Positions 43,414 to 52,441 of a stretch of 64,000 nucleotides of DNA are shown piece by piece. Origin of the DNA: Paenibacillus sp. R14(2021) (GTDB lineage: Bacteria; Bacillota; Bacilli; Paenibacillales; Paenibacillaceae); contig NZ_CP080269.1 in the NCBI RefSeq assembly GCF_019431355.1, positions 3,381,001 to 3,445,000 on the forward strand, read 5' to 3'. The notes under the pieces were generated by a model, which saw nothing but the letters and a program-made list of their open reading frames with translations, was not told where the DNA came from and did not search any database. A program made the position numbers and the translations under genes. Within the stretch, counting starts at the first letter, position 1. The number at the start of each line of letters is the position of its first letter.

Positions 43414-45601
43414 TCGTATTCCTCCGGTTGATTTCCGACATAAGGATATTATAGATTTCATCATCGTCGTCTTTTCTCTCGACCTGATTCATACCTCTAA
43501 ACGGGATTACTACTCCTTTTGGTTCTGCTCCAACTTCACCAAGCTCCCACACAACTTGGGATCTAGCCTTTTGATCTAGTCTGTTTTCATCCGTTTGACG
43601 TATGAGCTCTGCTTTGGATAGATCAGGATCACGTAATGCATCTGTTATTTTTGTTTCATTTTCGATAATTTTGCTAACCTCTGCAATTGTGTTTGCTTTC
43701 AGGTCCTTCTGCACAGTCATGCTTTCCTGAATATTTGCTCGTTCTGCGATATGAAGGATCTCAACTTCTCTTTCACTCAGTCCGCCGAAGTGCTTAGCAT
43801 ATTGTGGCAATAGATTACATTTAATGAACCCTAATCCGTCTTTATCCGGTATATAAATGTGATTATCGTTTCTCGGATCGTAAGTTATTTTAAGCCTCCA
43901 TGCCCCCCTATTACGCGCCTTTTCAAACCATCCCTCTTCTATTGCCTTATCGCATGTATAGCCCAACTTCAGTTTGCGAAAATATATGCCTTTATCGTAA
44001 GTAACAGATGCAACAGCATTGGGCAAAAGATTCAGTCTAATAATATCTTCTGGTTTACTATGCAACCCAACATATCGATGTTTCATGCCCCAGTTCCATA
44101 AATTAATAGGGGTTGGAACCAGACCAGCCCTCACCATATCTTGATCCATCGGATAATCGGGTAATATTGAATGATTATATTCTCTAATCAGAAGAATCAT
44201 AATTTGTATGTAAGCTTCCAATGATAGTTTGGCGTCAAGACGATGATCTTTCTCTCCGCGTTCAGGTACACCTTTCTCTACACCGCCAGGGAGCATTGGG
44301 CGAGCCCGACTATCCATAATGCGAAAGTGTTGTTCAATGAAAGGTTTAAAATCTCCTCTATATGGTGGTGTATTTGATACATCGACTCCTAGATTTTCTA
44401 TTAAGTCTTCAACATAATCGCTTTCAAACTCACCACGGTCAGCCAATAAGCGTCTCGGTAAATAAAGACTTGGCCATTCTTCACTTGTTATTTCTATACC
44501 GTAATCTGCACAGAACTTAACCTTATCAACGCTAGCATTCTCTAGACTTATAATTGCAGTTCGCCAACTAATGTTCTCGAACCCTATCGAGAATCCTGAG
44601 ACTAGACGACTAAATACATCCTTAGAGTAGTATGTAATGGGTTTCCCAACATTCAAGCGATTTAATGAGTGTACGAGATGAAACGTGCCTATTGTTGCAT
44701 CTATTTCATACTCAAAGCCCGGCCCATGGGCTCTTTCAGTTGCATTCCCTGTAGCAGCTCTCATTCTTAAATTGAAATTCCGCTCTCCAAAGCGCTTTTT
44801 TAATGCCTCCTTTACTTTTCTCTCTTTGTAGTAGTAATACTTAAATTGTTCGAACCGTGGCAACTGCCCACTAGGTGGTAGAACAGGCTTCTTAATCCCA
44901 TTCTCATAAAAATAACCTATATTATATAGCTCATCAATCATTCGATCATAAGCATATTTTAAAGGATTCCTTTTTCGGGTATGATAGTGCCGGGCAATAG
45001 CTATTCGGAATAATTGTAGGTCTTCTTCTGTGATATTGACACCTACTACTCGAGTTGGGTCAAGCAATGTTATAGCCGACTTTCTACCACGCTTTATTCC
45101 GGTTTTAGATTCACGAGATTTTCCAGGACCGCCACAGTTTTTGTAATTGTTTAATAGTGCATTCTTTGTTTTACCGCCTCTCCAGTAACGGCGTAGCTTC
45201 CTATATATTTCAGTTTTATGGATTTTGGCGTTCGGTTCTTTAGAAATGTATTCGCTAATCATAATTCCGCGAAGCTTTGAGTCATAAATATCTGGTTCAT
45301 CCAAGACAAGATCATGAATCAGGCTCCATGCTTTATCTCTGGATTTAATATTCTTTTGCGTTGGTGATTTAAAAGCCAGAGCAGCAATATAAGGATCTCC
45401 CTCTAAGATTCTTGCTCTATTCTGAGAGAGACTATCTACCACAATTGCATAACTGATCCATTCTGGTAGACTCGACTTCTCGTCTAAGTCGATAATAACT
45501 ACTTGTTCCTTGTTGTGTGATATCCAAAGAATTCGTTCTGTTTTTGTACTCCTATTTTCTTCATCAAAATATTCTATAATTGTATTTTCCACGAGATCCA
45601 C
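43400..45601 (-). CDS. tnsB: Tn7-like DDE transposase TnsB
   Basis: A 733-residue transposase of the retroviral-integrase fold that cuts and joins the 3' ends. The acidic triad is visible: EIDATIGTFHLV (Asp), LLADRGEFESDYVE (Asp) and FKPFIEQHFRIM (Glu), with KDVFSRLVSGFSI between. The N-terminal part should hold the end-binding helix domains and the C-terminal tail the TnsC contact. It starts at GTG 45601 with AGGAGG 9 bases upstream. It sits between tnsA and tnsC as in Tn7. Confidence 0.95.
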   Translation of the reverse strand: MDLVENTIIEYFDEENRSTKTERILWISHNKEQVVIIDLDEKSSLPEWISYAIVVDSLSQNRARILEGDPYIAALAFKSPTQKNIKSRDKAWSLIHDLVLDEPDIYDSKLRGIMISEYISKEPNAKIHKTEIYRKLRRYWRGGKTKNALLNNYKNCGGPGKSRESKTGIKRGRKSAITLLDPTRVVGVNITEEDLQLFRIAIARHYHTRKRNPLKYAYDRMIDELYNIGYFYENGIKKPVLPPSGQLPRFEQFKYYYYKERKVKEALKKRFGERNFNLRMRAATGNATERAHGPGFEYEIDATIGTFHLVHSLNRLNVGKPITYYSKDVFSRLVSGFSIGFENISWRTAIISLENASVDKVKFCADYGIEITSEEWPSLYLPRRLLADRGEFESDYVEDLIENLGVDVSNTPPYRGDFKPFIEQHFRIMDSRARPMLPGGVEKGVPERGEKDHRLDAKLSLEAYIQIMILLIREYNHSILPDYPMDQDMVRAGLVPTPINLWNWGMKHRYVGLHSKPEDIIRLNLLPNAVASVTYDKGIYFRKLKLGYTCDKAIEEGWFEKARNRGAWRLKITYDPRNDNHIYIPDKDGLGFIKCNLLPQYAKHFGGLSEREVEILHIAERANIQESMTVQKDLKANTIAEVSKIIENETKITDALRDPDLSKAELIRQTDENRLDQKARSQVVWELGEVGAEPKGVVIPFRGMNQVERKDDDDEIYNILMSEINRRNTNETS

Positions 45602-45613
45602 TATAAATACCTC

Positions 45614-46459
45614 CTATCCCAATTGGAGAGACTGGTTGACAGTCTCAGGATTGGCCTTTTGGTCACATACAGAAATATGAATACTATCCGATGGATTTAT
45701 CTTCTTATACATGTCAGTGGACCACTTTTTTGTTGCGAGCATGTGCTGCACGATAAACATTGATGAGCCGATAGACAAGCCAGTTTTCTCATCAAATTCG
45801 ATTGTAATTGATGATAAGGGTCTATTTTGTTTTCGTATCTCAAATAGCAACTTAGGAGCAAGTATGTCGATAAGTTTCTGATTAACTTCTTGAGGGGCAA
45901 ATTCCAATAACCTCGATCGGTGAAGCCACTCGACATTGAGAACAAAAGCCCTTGGTAGTTCTCTGTCAGTAACTACTCTCCAATTAATTCCTAATTCCAT
46001 GTAGTATCTTTGCTCAATTGTAAGTTTCTCAATAGTTCTTATATTCATATCTCCCGCATGCTTTAATGTACGAGCGAACGGCGTATCATTACTCTCTGTG
46101 AGCATGAAATCTGTTGTCAGCACGATTGGTTCCTTTGTTTTGGGGTCTTTGGGATGATCAATACCTAACTCTCTAGCAATCTCAATCGTTCTTTGAATTG
46201 GCAATAAAGGATACTGCTCCCTTATATCAGTGATACGATCTGACCAATCCACCATGTAAAAATAAGATCGCTCGAAATTAGACATAGTGTGATGAATCCT
46301 GCCTACAGTCCAGCTTTTAATTCTAGTAACTACCCCGTTTGAAGGTACATCATGTATAGTGAGCCAAGGCTTATAATCTTTTCCGCAACCTTGTCCTCTG
46401 CCTTCCTTTATTCGCCGTTCTATTTTAGCAGCGGTCCAGTCACGATTTCTTTTTGCCAT
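45614..46459 (-). CDS. tnsA: Tn7-like endonuclease TnsA
   Basis: A 281-residue TnsA, the restriction-enzyme-like subunit that cuts the 5' ends so that the element moves by cut-and-paste. IKEGRGQGCGKDYKPWLTIH starts the conserved part. Putative active-site residues lie in SNFERSYFYMVDWS (Glu), VLTTDFMLTES (Asp) and FARTLKHAGD (Lys). EKLTIEQRYYMELGINWRVV follows, leading into the winged-helix C-terminal domain. GGAAGG precedes the ATG. Separate TnsA and TnsB indicate a true Tn7-type, not a Tn5053-type, element. Confidence 0.95.
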   Translation of the reverse strand: MAKRNRDWTAAKIERRIKEGRGQGCGKDYKPWLTIHDVPSNGVVTRIKSWTVGRIHHTMSNFERSYFYMVDWSDRITDIREQYPLLPIQRTIEIARELGIDHPKDPKTKEPIVLTTDFMLTESNDTPFARTLKHAGDMNIRTIEKLTIEQRYYMELGINWRVVTDRELPRAFVLNVEWLHRSRLLEFAPQEVNQKLIDILAPKLLFEIRKQNRPLSSITIEFDEKTGLSIGSSMFIVQHMLATKKWSTDMYKKINPSDSIHISVCDQKANPETVNQSLQLG

Positions 46460-46461
46460 TT

Positions 46462-48324
46462 CTATACACCTTCCTTCAGTTGATCAATAAATGAATTAAT
46501 ATGGTTTATCACCGAACTTGAACAATTTTTATATGGATCTAATCGAAGAAAGTTTGAAAGACTGACTGACTTATTAAACTTTTTTAAATATGCAGCTGTT
46601 ATTGGAATTCTCCGAATTTGATAGGCTTCATAGGACTCAATAAGGTTCTCTAAGGTCTCTGATGTCTTCGGTAGATCTAATCTGCGATTCAGAAAAAACC
46701 CTTTATCCTGGGCCGATAGTTGTCCAAGTATTGTGTATGTTAGTATTCTTTTTGAATACTGACTCTTATATAACTCTTTTCCAGCCTGCATAACTAAAAT
46801 CGAAATCCTTTCGTCTTCTTTCTTCCAATTTTTTCGTTTAAAGTTCCCCATTGTCCTCTGTGGTAAAGTATTATTTATCCACTCAGGATCTTTCTTTCTA
46901 AGCCAGGCATAGTCTTGAATACCAACTAAATTCGTTATTTCTTGTCTTTTCAAAGTATTGTTATTACTAGTAAGAGATAAAATTTTTTCTTTAATCTTCT
47001 TCATCCGTAACTGGGCCGTTAGATCACTTTCACTTACTCTGGTGCCTTTCTTACGAGCTAGTTTTATCTGCTTGTTAGTATCTCCTTTTGATTTACATAT
47101 CTTTATAGCAATATTTGCTACATCTTCATCTGTATGTGCAGAAGTTAATATTTTGTACCACAACTCCCCATGGTCTATGGTATATGCTTTATCTGCCCCT
47201 GCATTTATCCTAAATGTGTAACCGCACATAGGACATTTAAAAGTTGCGAATAATTTCTTCCCGTACTCGACTTTACTTACTCTCTTTGAACACCGTGTTA
47301 TCACTGGATCATTAAATTGTGAACAAAGGGGATTAATACACGCCCATGGACCATGCCCCCAATAAACTGGGCTCGCAAGTTGAGGAGTTTCATACTCTAT
47401 AAATTTTTCAGCAGAGCCAAGTAAAAATCTCATAAGCAGCATGTGTACGAGGGGATTGGTCTTTGGCTCCCTAAAGTCAGCTTTCGTTAGTGCTAGTCGA
47501 GTTTTTAAGTAATCAATACTCAAATTCACTTTTAGTAAATTCTCTATTTTGTAGTAAGTTATTAAATTTGTAGATAAGGCTTTGTTGTTATGATGTTTTT
47601 CACCCGTTTTGTATCCGTTAATCCACAGTAACGTGGCATATTTATGTCTAGTTATATGCTGAGGGTGATTCTTCACTTGTAGTAAAGTTAAGCAGTCGAC
47701 GGATAAGTTTAACAAAAAGTCGGAAGTATCAGATTGGACGACTGGTACAGAGGGAAGGTCTTTTGCACAATGTGGGCAACTTTCTGAAGTTGGCTGGTAC
47801 ATGTTGTAATAGCTAGATAGTGGCTGGTTACAACTATAACAATGTTGTATAAGATATACCCGATGAATTGGGCATATGTGTACAAAGTTCAGTTGATGAA
47901 CACGATGGATATAGCTCTCTCCATACTCAATCCTATCTGACACTAAGCATTCCGGACAGAATTTATATGGATTGTCGAATAGAGCGTAGGTATAGTTTCC
48001 CGGGAAGGCTTTGTTCTGATTGTAGATCATCCCTTCAAACATTAAAGCCTCAAATTCAGGAGAAATAAAAGGACTGTATAGTGGATAAAAAGTGTGATTC
48101 AATATAATTTCTTCTGCCGTCAACATATACTCTGTTGCTTCAATAAAATGATTTAAATTACGGGGGTAAATACTAGTCCTAAAAGAATCAATATCAAAAA
48201 GATCTACCATAATAAGACGAGACTGATGTGTATTCATGGCACCTATTCGATGTTTATAACGAAATAGTATACTTCGAAAATCTTCGTCTGGATAACCACT
48301 TGGGAAATACGCTTTCTCCCCCAT
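46462..48324 (-). CDS. TnsD/TniQ family target-selection protein 2
   Basis: A 620-residue TniQ-family protein. It begins AYFPSGYPDEDFRSILFRYK and has a zinc-binding region KFCPECLVSDRIEYGESYIH, then HICPIHRVYLIQHC, then CPHCAKDL, which is the TniQ signature. A second set CINPLCSQF and FKCPMCGYTF is followed by helix-turn-helix-rich sequence typical of full-length TnsD proteins that read a specific DNA site. It lies between the other TniQ gene and tnsA and starts after AGGAGG. Its own target is unknown. Confidence 0.92.
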   Translation of the reverse strand: MGEKAYFPSGYPDEDFRSILFRYKHRIGAMNTHQSRLIMVDLFDIDSFRTSIYPRNLNHFIEATEYMLTAEEIILNHTFYPLYSPFISPEFEALMFEGMIYNQNKAFPGNYTYALFDNPYKFCPECLVSDRIEYGESYIHRVHQLNFVHICPIHRVYLIQHCYSCNQPLSSYYNMYQPTSESCPHCAKDLPSVPVVQSDTSDFLLNLSVDCLTLLQVKNHPQHITRHKYATLLWINGYKTGEKHHNNKALSTNLITYYKIENLLKVNLSIDYLKTRLALTKADFREPKTNPLVHMLLMRFLLGSAEKFIEYETPQLASPVYWGHGPWACINPLCSQFNDPVITRCSKRVSKVEYGKKLFATFKCPMCGYTFRINAGADKAYTIDHGELWYKILTSAHTDEDVANIAIKICKSKGDTNKQIKLARKKGTRVSESDLTAQLRMKKIKEKILSLTSNNNTLKRQEITNLVGIQDYAWLRKKDPEWINNTLPQRTMGNFKRKNWKKEDERISILVMQAGKELYKSQYSKRILTYTILGQLSAQDKGFFLNRRLDLPKTSETLENLIESYEAYQIRRIPITAAYLKKFNKSVSLSNFLRLDPYKNCSSSVINHINSFIDQLKEGV

Positions 48325-48387
48325 AACTCCATCACTACCTCCTAGATGAGTATCATCTATGAGATAGTATTTCCTAAATTGCTAAGC

Positions 48388-50100
48388 CTATATCAAGCCG
48401 AGTCTATTTTTTATATATTTCTGCACTTTAATAGAGCACTTATTAGTAATTGCAGCTCTTCTCCTTACCTTCCACTCCTTCAGTTCACCGCGTTCTTTTA
48501 ATAACTCAATAGCCACATCAATTCTTCTAGTTTGAAAATCCTCAACACTCTCAACGTATTGAGTAATTAACATATTAGTTTTAGGCATTTTTTCTGGGTA
48601 GTAGAAAAACGAATGGTGAAGTTCAGCACGTCTAATAAGTTCATTTTTAGTGATTTTAACTGGTCTTTCCAAAGCCAAAAGGTCTGTAACCGCTAAGAGA
48701 ACCTTTTTGCTCATAACCTCCTCTCTCTCTTGCCAATCAACTCTCTCCTCGTATGTAACCTTTTCTAATTGACTAGTTTTTTTACTTTTCTTACGAACAC
48801 TAATGACTTTTATTTGCCTTTCTTTTTCAGAGTCTATTAGAAGCAATTTATTGAAAGTTTTGGGATCCACACCAACTTGTTTGGCCTTCTGCCTCAAGGA
48901 AAGATTAGAATCTAAATTCACCTCTTTTGCCGCTTGTAATAAGGTCACTCCAAATGTCTCAATTCGCCCTCTCAAAAATCGGTCCTCAGGAGTCAAATCT
49001 GGTCCTGTTCTGATATAGGAAAAGCCACAACTGCAAATAAAATGGCCGGTCGGCTTCTTTGTCTTACTTCCCGTTGTAACGACACACTCATTCACAACCG
49101 ACTCTCTGTAGTGTTCAGCAGCTTTATTTAGGCATGGCCAAGGTGCTTCCCCAAAAGGTTTAATTCTTCCTTTGGGCTTAACATGCTCAAAAGGGGTTCC
49201 AAAAAACTTTAGAAGCAATAAGTGGCGTAATGGGTGGCCAGTTTCATCTCTATTTCTCAAGAGTTTATGTAGCCACGTATAGTCACTTCCTGCTTGTAGA
49301 TTACTGTTTAGCTGTGTAAGGAATCCGTTGCTATGATATTCAGTGAAGTCTGCAACAAGCAACTTAAACCGTATGCTCCCACCGGTAGTAATATATCCTC
49401 TGTGCTCCAGCTGTTCCAAATAAAACTCTTTTACAATGTCCTGAGATATTGAGTTATTAGAGTGTGAAAGTAACAATTCAGCAGATCGCTTTGCAATGTC
49501 CAAGCTTTCTGCTTCAAAGACTCCGGGAACCTCAACTCTGTCTAAATCGTACAACTTATTTAAATCCACAAAAGTTTGCTTACCTCTTAATGTTGAAATC
49601 AATACTTGCGAGTTAACCAGTACTGAATAATGAATTGAGCAAACTGTTACGCCTGGGAGCTGATGAGCTCTTCGCCAATAAGTGGCTCCATACTTATTCA
49701 AATCAAACGCGCTACATTTGGCACAGTATCTAAGATAAATCGTTTTGGGGACTGAGCTGGCAATGGTACCTAATGTCATATGGATTTTGCCACCTTGGTC
49801 ATTAGACATCATAAAATTGAATATCTTCTGTGAAGTCTCTTTCGGGAGAAAAGGGAGATAATAGGGGTACATTGTATGCTTCATTATTATTGTTTCAGCT
49901 GAGATGCCCGTTTGAACCAACTTGCTTGCCAGGCTAGACACGTGGCTTGGAAAATCTATAACAGCACAGGATGAACGGGTGTTAAAGAGCTTCTGCAGAT
50001 TATATTTATGGCTCCTCCCTCCAATAATGCTCTGGTATCTTGCGCAAACGCTATATAACAACTCGTCTGGGAACATTTCAGGGAAATAACTCAAATCCAT
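48388..50100 (-). CDS. TnsD/TniQ family target-selection protein 1
   Basis: A 570-residue TniQ-family protein: MDLSYFPEMFPDELLYSVCA, then HTMYPYYLPFLPKE, then the zinc motif YLRYCAKCSAFDLNKYG with TVCSIHYSVL. The middle keeps GHFICSCGFSYIRTGPDLTP. The C-terminal half is basic and helical. It is clearly a paralogue of TniQ 2 in layout but strongly diverged, so the element carries two full-size target selectors. AAGGAG lies before the ATG. The gene follows the DGQHR gene by 85 bases on the same strand. Confidence 0.92.
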   Translation of the reverse strand: MDLSYFPEMFPDELLYSVCARYQSIIGGRSHKYNLQKLFNTRSSCAVIDFPSHVSSLASKLVQTGISAETIIMKHTMYPYYLPFLPKETSQKIFNFMMSNDQGGKIHMTLGTIASSVPKTIYLRYCAKCSAFDLNKYGATYWRRAHQLPGVTVCSIHYSVLVNSQVLISTLRGKQTFVDLNKLYDLDRVEVPGVFEAESLDIAKRSAELLLSHSNNSISQDIVKEFYLEQLEHRGYITTGGSIRFKLLVADFTEYHSNGFLTQLNSNLQAGSDYTWLHKLLRNRDETGHPLRHLLLLKFFGTPFEHVKPKGRIKPFGEAPWPCLNKAAEHYRESVVNECVVTTGSKTKKPTGHFICSCGFSYIRTGPDLTPEDRFLRGRIETFGVTLLQAAKEVNLDSNLSLRQKAKQVGVDPKTFNKLLLIDSEKERQIKVISVRKKSKKTSQLEKVTYEERVDWQEREEVMSKKVLLAVTDLLALERPVKITKNELIRRAELHHSFFYYPEKMPKTNMLITQYVESVEDFQTRRIDVAIELLKERGELKEWKVRRRAAITNKCSIKVQKYIKNRLGLI

Positions 50101-50185
50101 CGAAGATTCTCCTTAAAGTTGAAATTAAGAAATCCCACGCCTCAGGGCACAGGACTTCTCTAGGGGTGTCAAACCAGTAGCTTGA

Positions 50186-51196
50186 TTATTTACTAGCACT
50201 TGTTCCAATCATTTGCGTAATTAAATCATTGGCCAGTGTCTTCGATCCACTCATCCCTTTTATATATCTCAAGGTTCCTGCAGCTGACCAATCCATACTT
50301 TTAAGTTTATTAACACCTTTAATTACTTGGTTATAATCGATTGCTCTCTTCTCTTCACTTATGACCTTAGAGAGAAAGACACCTCCAGCAATAGCTATCG
50401 CGTTCAAACATACAATGTGTGTCAGGCGATATTCCTTATAATCGAGCCATTCCTTATTAAACAGCTCCTTAATTGCATTAAAATAAACGAGGCATAACAT
50501 TAATTTTTCTTCTTTAGGCAATTTAGCAACATGATCCTCTTTAGATAAAAACTCGAGCATTTTATATAGGTTCTGCAGCGTTACATGACGCCCTAGGCTG
50601 CGCTTACCCGTAATTGTGCTAATGAAATGAAACGGGCTATCTCCTCTTGTAATAAGCTGAGTAGCGACCCAACTGTACTCGTCGGAGTCACGATGAAGGT
50701 ATTTGCTAAGAGAAATCCCGATGCCTTTTGCCTTGGTGTTAATTGTATCGAATAAGTTTATCTCTTCATCTTCATCCAAGTAATGAAAAGCTAAGAACGG
50801 TACACTGATCTCAGAATGGGTATCCTGGGTATATCGCTTTATCCCTCCTAAACGATGTTGTCCATCCATAAGTGAAGCCTTGTCCTTACAGATTAATCGT
50901 CCAAAGGAAGATCTCGATTTATCGTAAGCACTAAACTCCCACTTTGATTCAGCATTTAGAAGTATAGGTGTAAACAGTGCATCATCGCCCTTTGATAAGT
51001 ACATAGCAAAATCATTACATCGTTTGTTATCAACAGGACGTTGGTATCCCTTACCGGAGGGATGATCAAAAGGTTTTACATAAGTGATCTGTAGAGCAGA
51101 CATTGCAGATACGTTGCCAAGATAAGCAACCTTCCCGCGCATTTTATATAGAAGCACGTTCTCAATGACATGATGATGCGCCAAAGCTGATGACAT
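50186..51196 (-). CDS. DGQHR-domain (DndB-like) protein at the head of the tns operon
   Basis: A 336-residue protein with the motif LMDGQHRLGGIKRY, the defining feature of DGQHR/DndB-type proteins. The downstream helical part contains FDTINTKAKGIGISLSKYLH. Known relatives regulate or accompany DNA phosphorothioation (dnd) and deazapurine systems, but no dndCDE, dptFGH or dpd genes are here. ATG 51196 has GAGGAGAA 7 bases upstream; the earlier in-frame ATG at 51217 lies before that site. As first gene of the tniQ-tniQ-tnsA-tnsB-tnsC run it probably serves the transposon: as regulator, target sensor or defence gene. Function is inference. Confidence 0.85.
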   Translation of the reverse strand: MSSALAHHHVIENVLLYKMRGKVAYLGNVSAMSALQITYVKPFDHPSGKGYQRPVDNKRCNDFAMYLSKGDDALFTPILLNAESKWEFSAYDKSRSSFGRLICKDKASLMDGQHRLGGIKRYTQDTHSEISVPFLAFHYLDEDEEINLFDTINTKAKGIGISLSKYLHRDSDEYSWVATQLITRGDSPFHFISTITGKRSLGRHVTLQNLYKMLEFLSKEDHVAKLPKEEKLMLCLVYFNAIKELFNKEWLDYKEYRLTHIVCLNAIAIAGGVFLSKVISEEKRAIDYNQVIKGVNKLKSMDWSAAGTLRYIKGMSGSKTLANDLITQMIGTSASK

Positions 51197-51327
51197 ATAA
51201 CATTTCTCCTCATGCATATTGTGATTTTATTTTAGGATATTTATGTACTAAATACAAATGGAATTATGTAGTTTAACTCTCTTCAATAGAACCCGACACT
51301 TGCCTACTCTTAAGAAGAGGTGGCGAT

Positions 51328-51669
51328 ATGTTTAATATCAATGCAAGTGTTGGTAAGAAAATTAGATTGTATAGGAAAGCGAAGAACTTAACACAAGATG
51401 AGCTAGGGGAAATACTACATATTGATCAGTCATATTTGGGGAGAATTGAAAGAGGAGAGATTAATGTGACTCTTGAAACACTTCTCAAGATATCGGACGC
51501 ACTGAAAATTAAGCCCTCACAGCTGCTTGAGACTAGCAATCGTTCTTCTGATAAGTTAAGGGATGATACTCTTGATAAAATTGATACCTTGCTCTATTCA
51601 TTGGATGTAAATGAGCTGCAGATTATCTATCGACTAATTAACGATGCTCTAGCCCTTAAAAACAAATAA
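51328..51669 (+). CDS. XRE family transcriptional regulator
   Basis: A 113-residue regulator with an N-terminal Cro/CI-type HTH (IRLYRKAKNLTQDELGEILH, IDQSYLGRIERGEINVTLET) and a short C-terminal helical tail for dimerisation, much like controller (C) proteins of restriction systems. It is divergent from the DGQHR-tns operon. The 131-base gap between holds both promoters and AT-rich partial dyads (ATTTATGTACTAAATACAAAT at 51238 onward), so it probably represses both directions. Confidence 0.88.
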   Translation: MFNINASVGKKIRLYRKAKNLTQDELGEILHIDQSYLGRIERGEINVTLETLLKISDALKIKPSQLLETSNRSSDKLRDDTLDKIDTLLYSLDVNELQIIYRLINDALALKNK

Positions 51670-51693
51670 CAACATAAATAAGGAGCGGTTACA

Positions 51694-51879
51694 ATGAAGC
51701 ACTGTAGTGCAATTGCAAATTCTTCCACACTGTTCCTTCATCATAGCTATTGCAAAAATCTTGGGCTATCGGTTTTCCGATCACTTCATTACCGCTCTGA
51801 CGACATTTTTGGTCAAGGAATTGCGCTAGACCATGGTATAGTCACCATCGGACTAACGATTAGACGACATCTCGAATAA
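51694..51879 (+). CDS. Small open frame of 61 residues after the XRE gene
   Basis: It starts 25 bases after the XRE stop with AAGGAG 9 bases before the ATG, so it is likely translated with it. The product (MKHCSAIANSSTLFLHHSYC at the front, no domain recognised) could be a small partner, an anti-regulator or a decayed end of a larger gene. Only the initiation signal and the position support it. Confidence 0.4.
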   Translation: MKHCSAIANSSTLFLHHSYCKNLGLSVFRSLHYRSDDIFGQGIALDHGIVTIGLTIRRHLE

Positions 51880-52441
51880 CAATTCACGACTTCTATAAAC
51901 AGAAAGAAAAGCCGCTTCTTAGACCATTTTGATCAAAGAAACGGCTTCAACAATTCTTTATAGATATCTAAATAACTTGATTCTCAACAAAGTTGGGGTT
52001 TCGTACCGCATGCTCGCTACTTCGTCCCCATTCAGCCACCTGAATATTTAGAATCTCAGATAGAAACCACCAAGTTGTAAATACTTAAAAACTTGTTATC
52101 ACTACTACTTAAATGTTCAAAATCCGAACAAATATCATCCCATTTTCTTATCATAACAGCTCTCCAAAACAGATTATCATCTGCAACTTACACTTTATGA
52201 AAATCCAATGGTTAACGAATGGATCGTTCCAGTAGCCGCGCGATCGTGCCCGTTAGCCATTCATGCAGCGCAAGAGCATCGCTGCACCACAGAGGATGAA
52301 AATAGAAAAACTCTGTCAATACTGCTATTACGGCTGGGAGAAGAAGGTCGATCAACTATGGTGCGTTAGAGCCCATCCGTTAGTCTGACTCCAACGACCA
52401 CGGTGCATCACAGAATGTCGCTCCCCTTTTGGGGAAGCACT
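51880..52441. other. Non-coding stretch before the first IS110 copy
   Basis: A hairpin at 51909-51947 (AAGCCG-TTCTT / AAAGAA-CGGCTT) may end the XRE transcript. At 52234-52285 a partial stem-loop repeat with loop TCGTGCCCGT is seen. The last 150 bases contain GC-rich hairpins and may belong to the IS or its leader. No gene is supported. Confidence 0.5.
52234..52285 (+). repeat. Structured stem-loop repeat, partial copy b
   Basis: The loop TCGTGCCCGT (52244-52253) followed by TAGC matches the loop of copy d exactly, though its left stem is imperfect. A GC hairpin GCAGCG / CGCTGC follows at 52265-52285. Confidence 0.45.

Noticed and set aside
50186..51196. A DNA phosphorothioation (dnd) island, suggested by the DndB-like protein
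   Set aside because: No dndA, dndC, dndD, dndE or restriction partner lies in the window; the gene heads a transposition operon instead.
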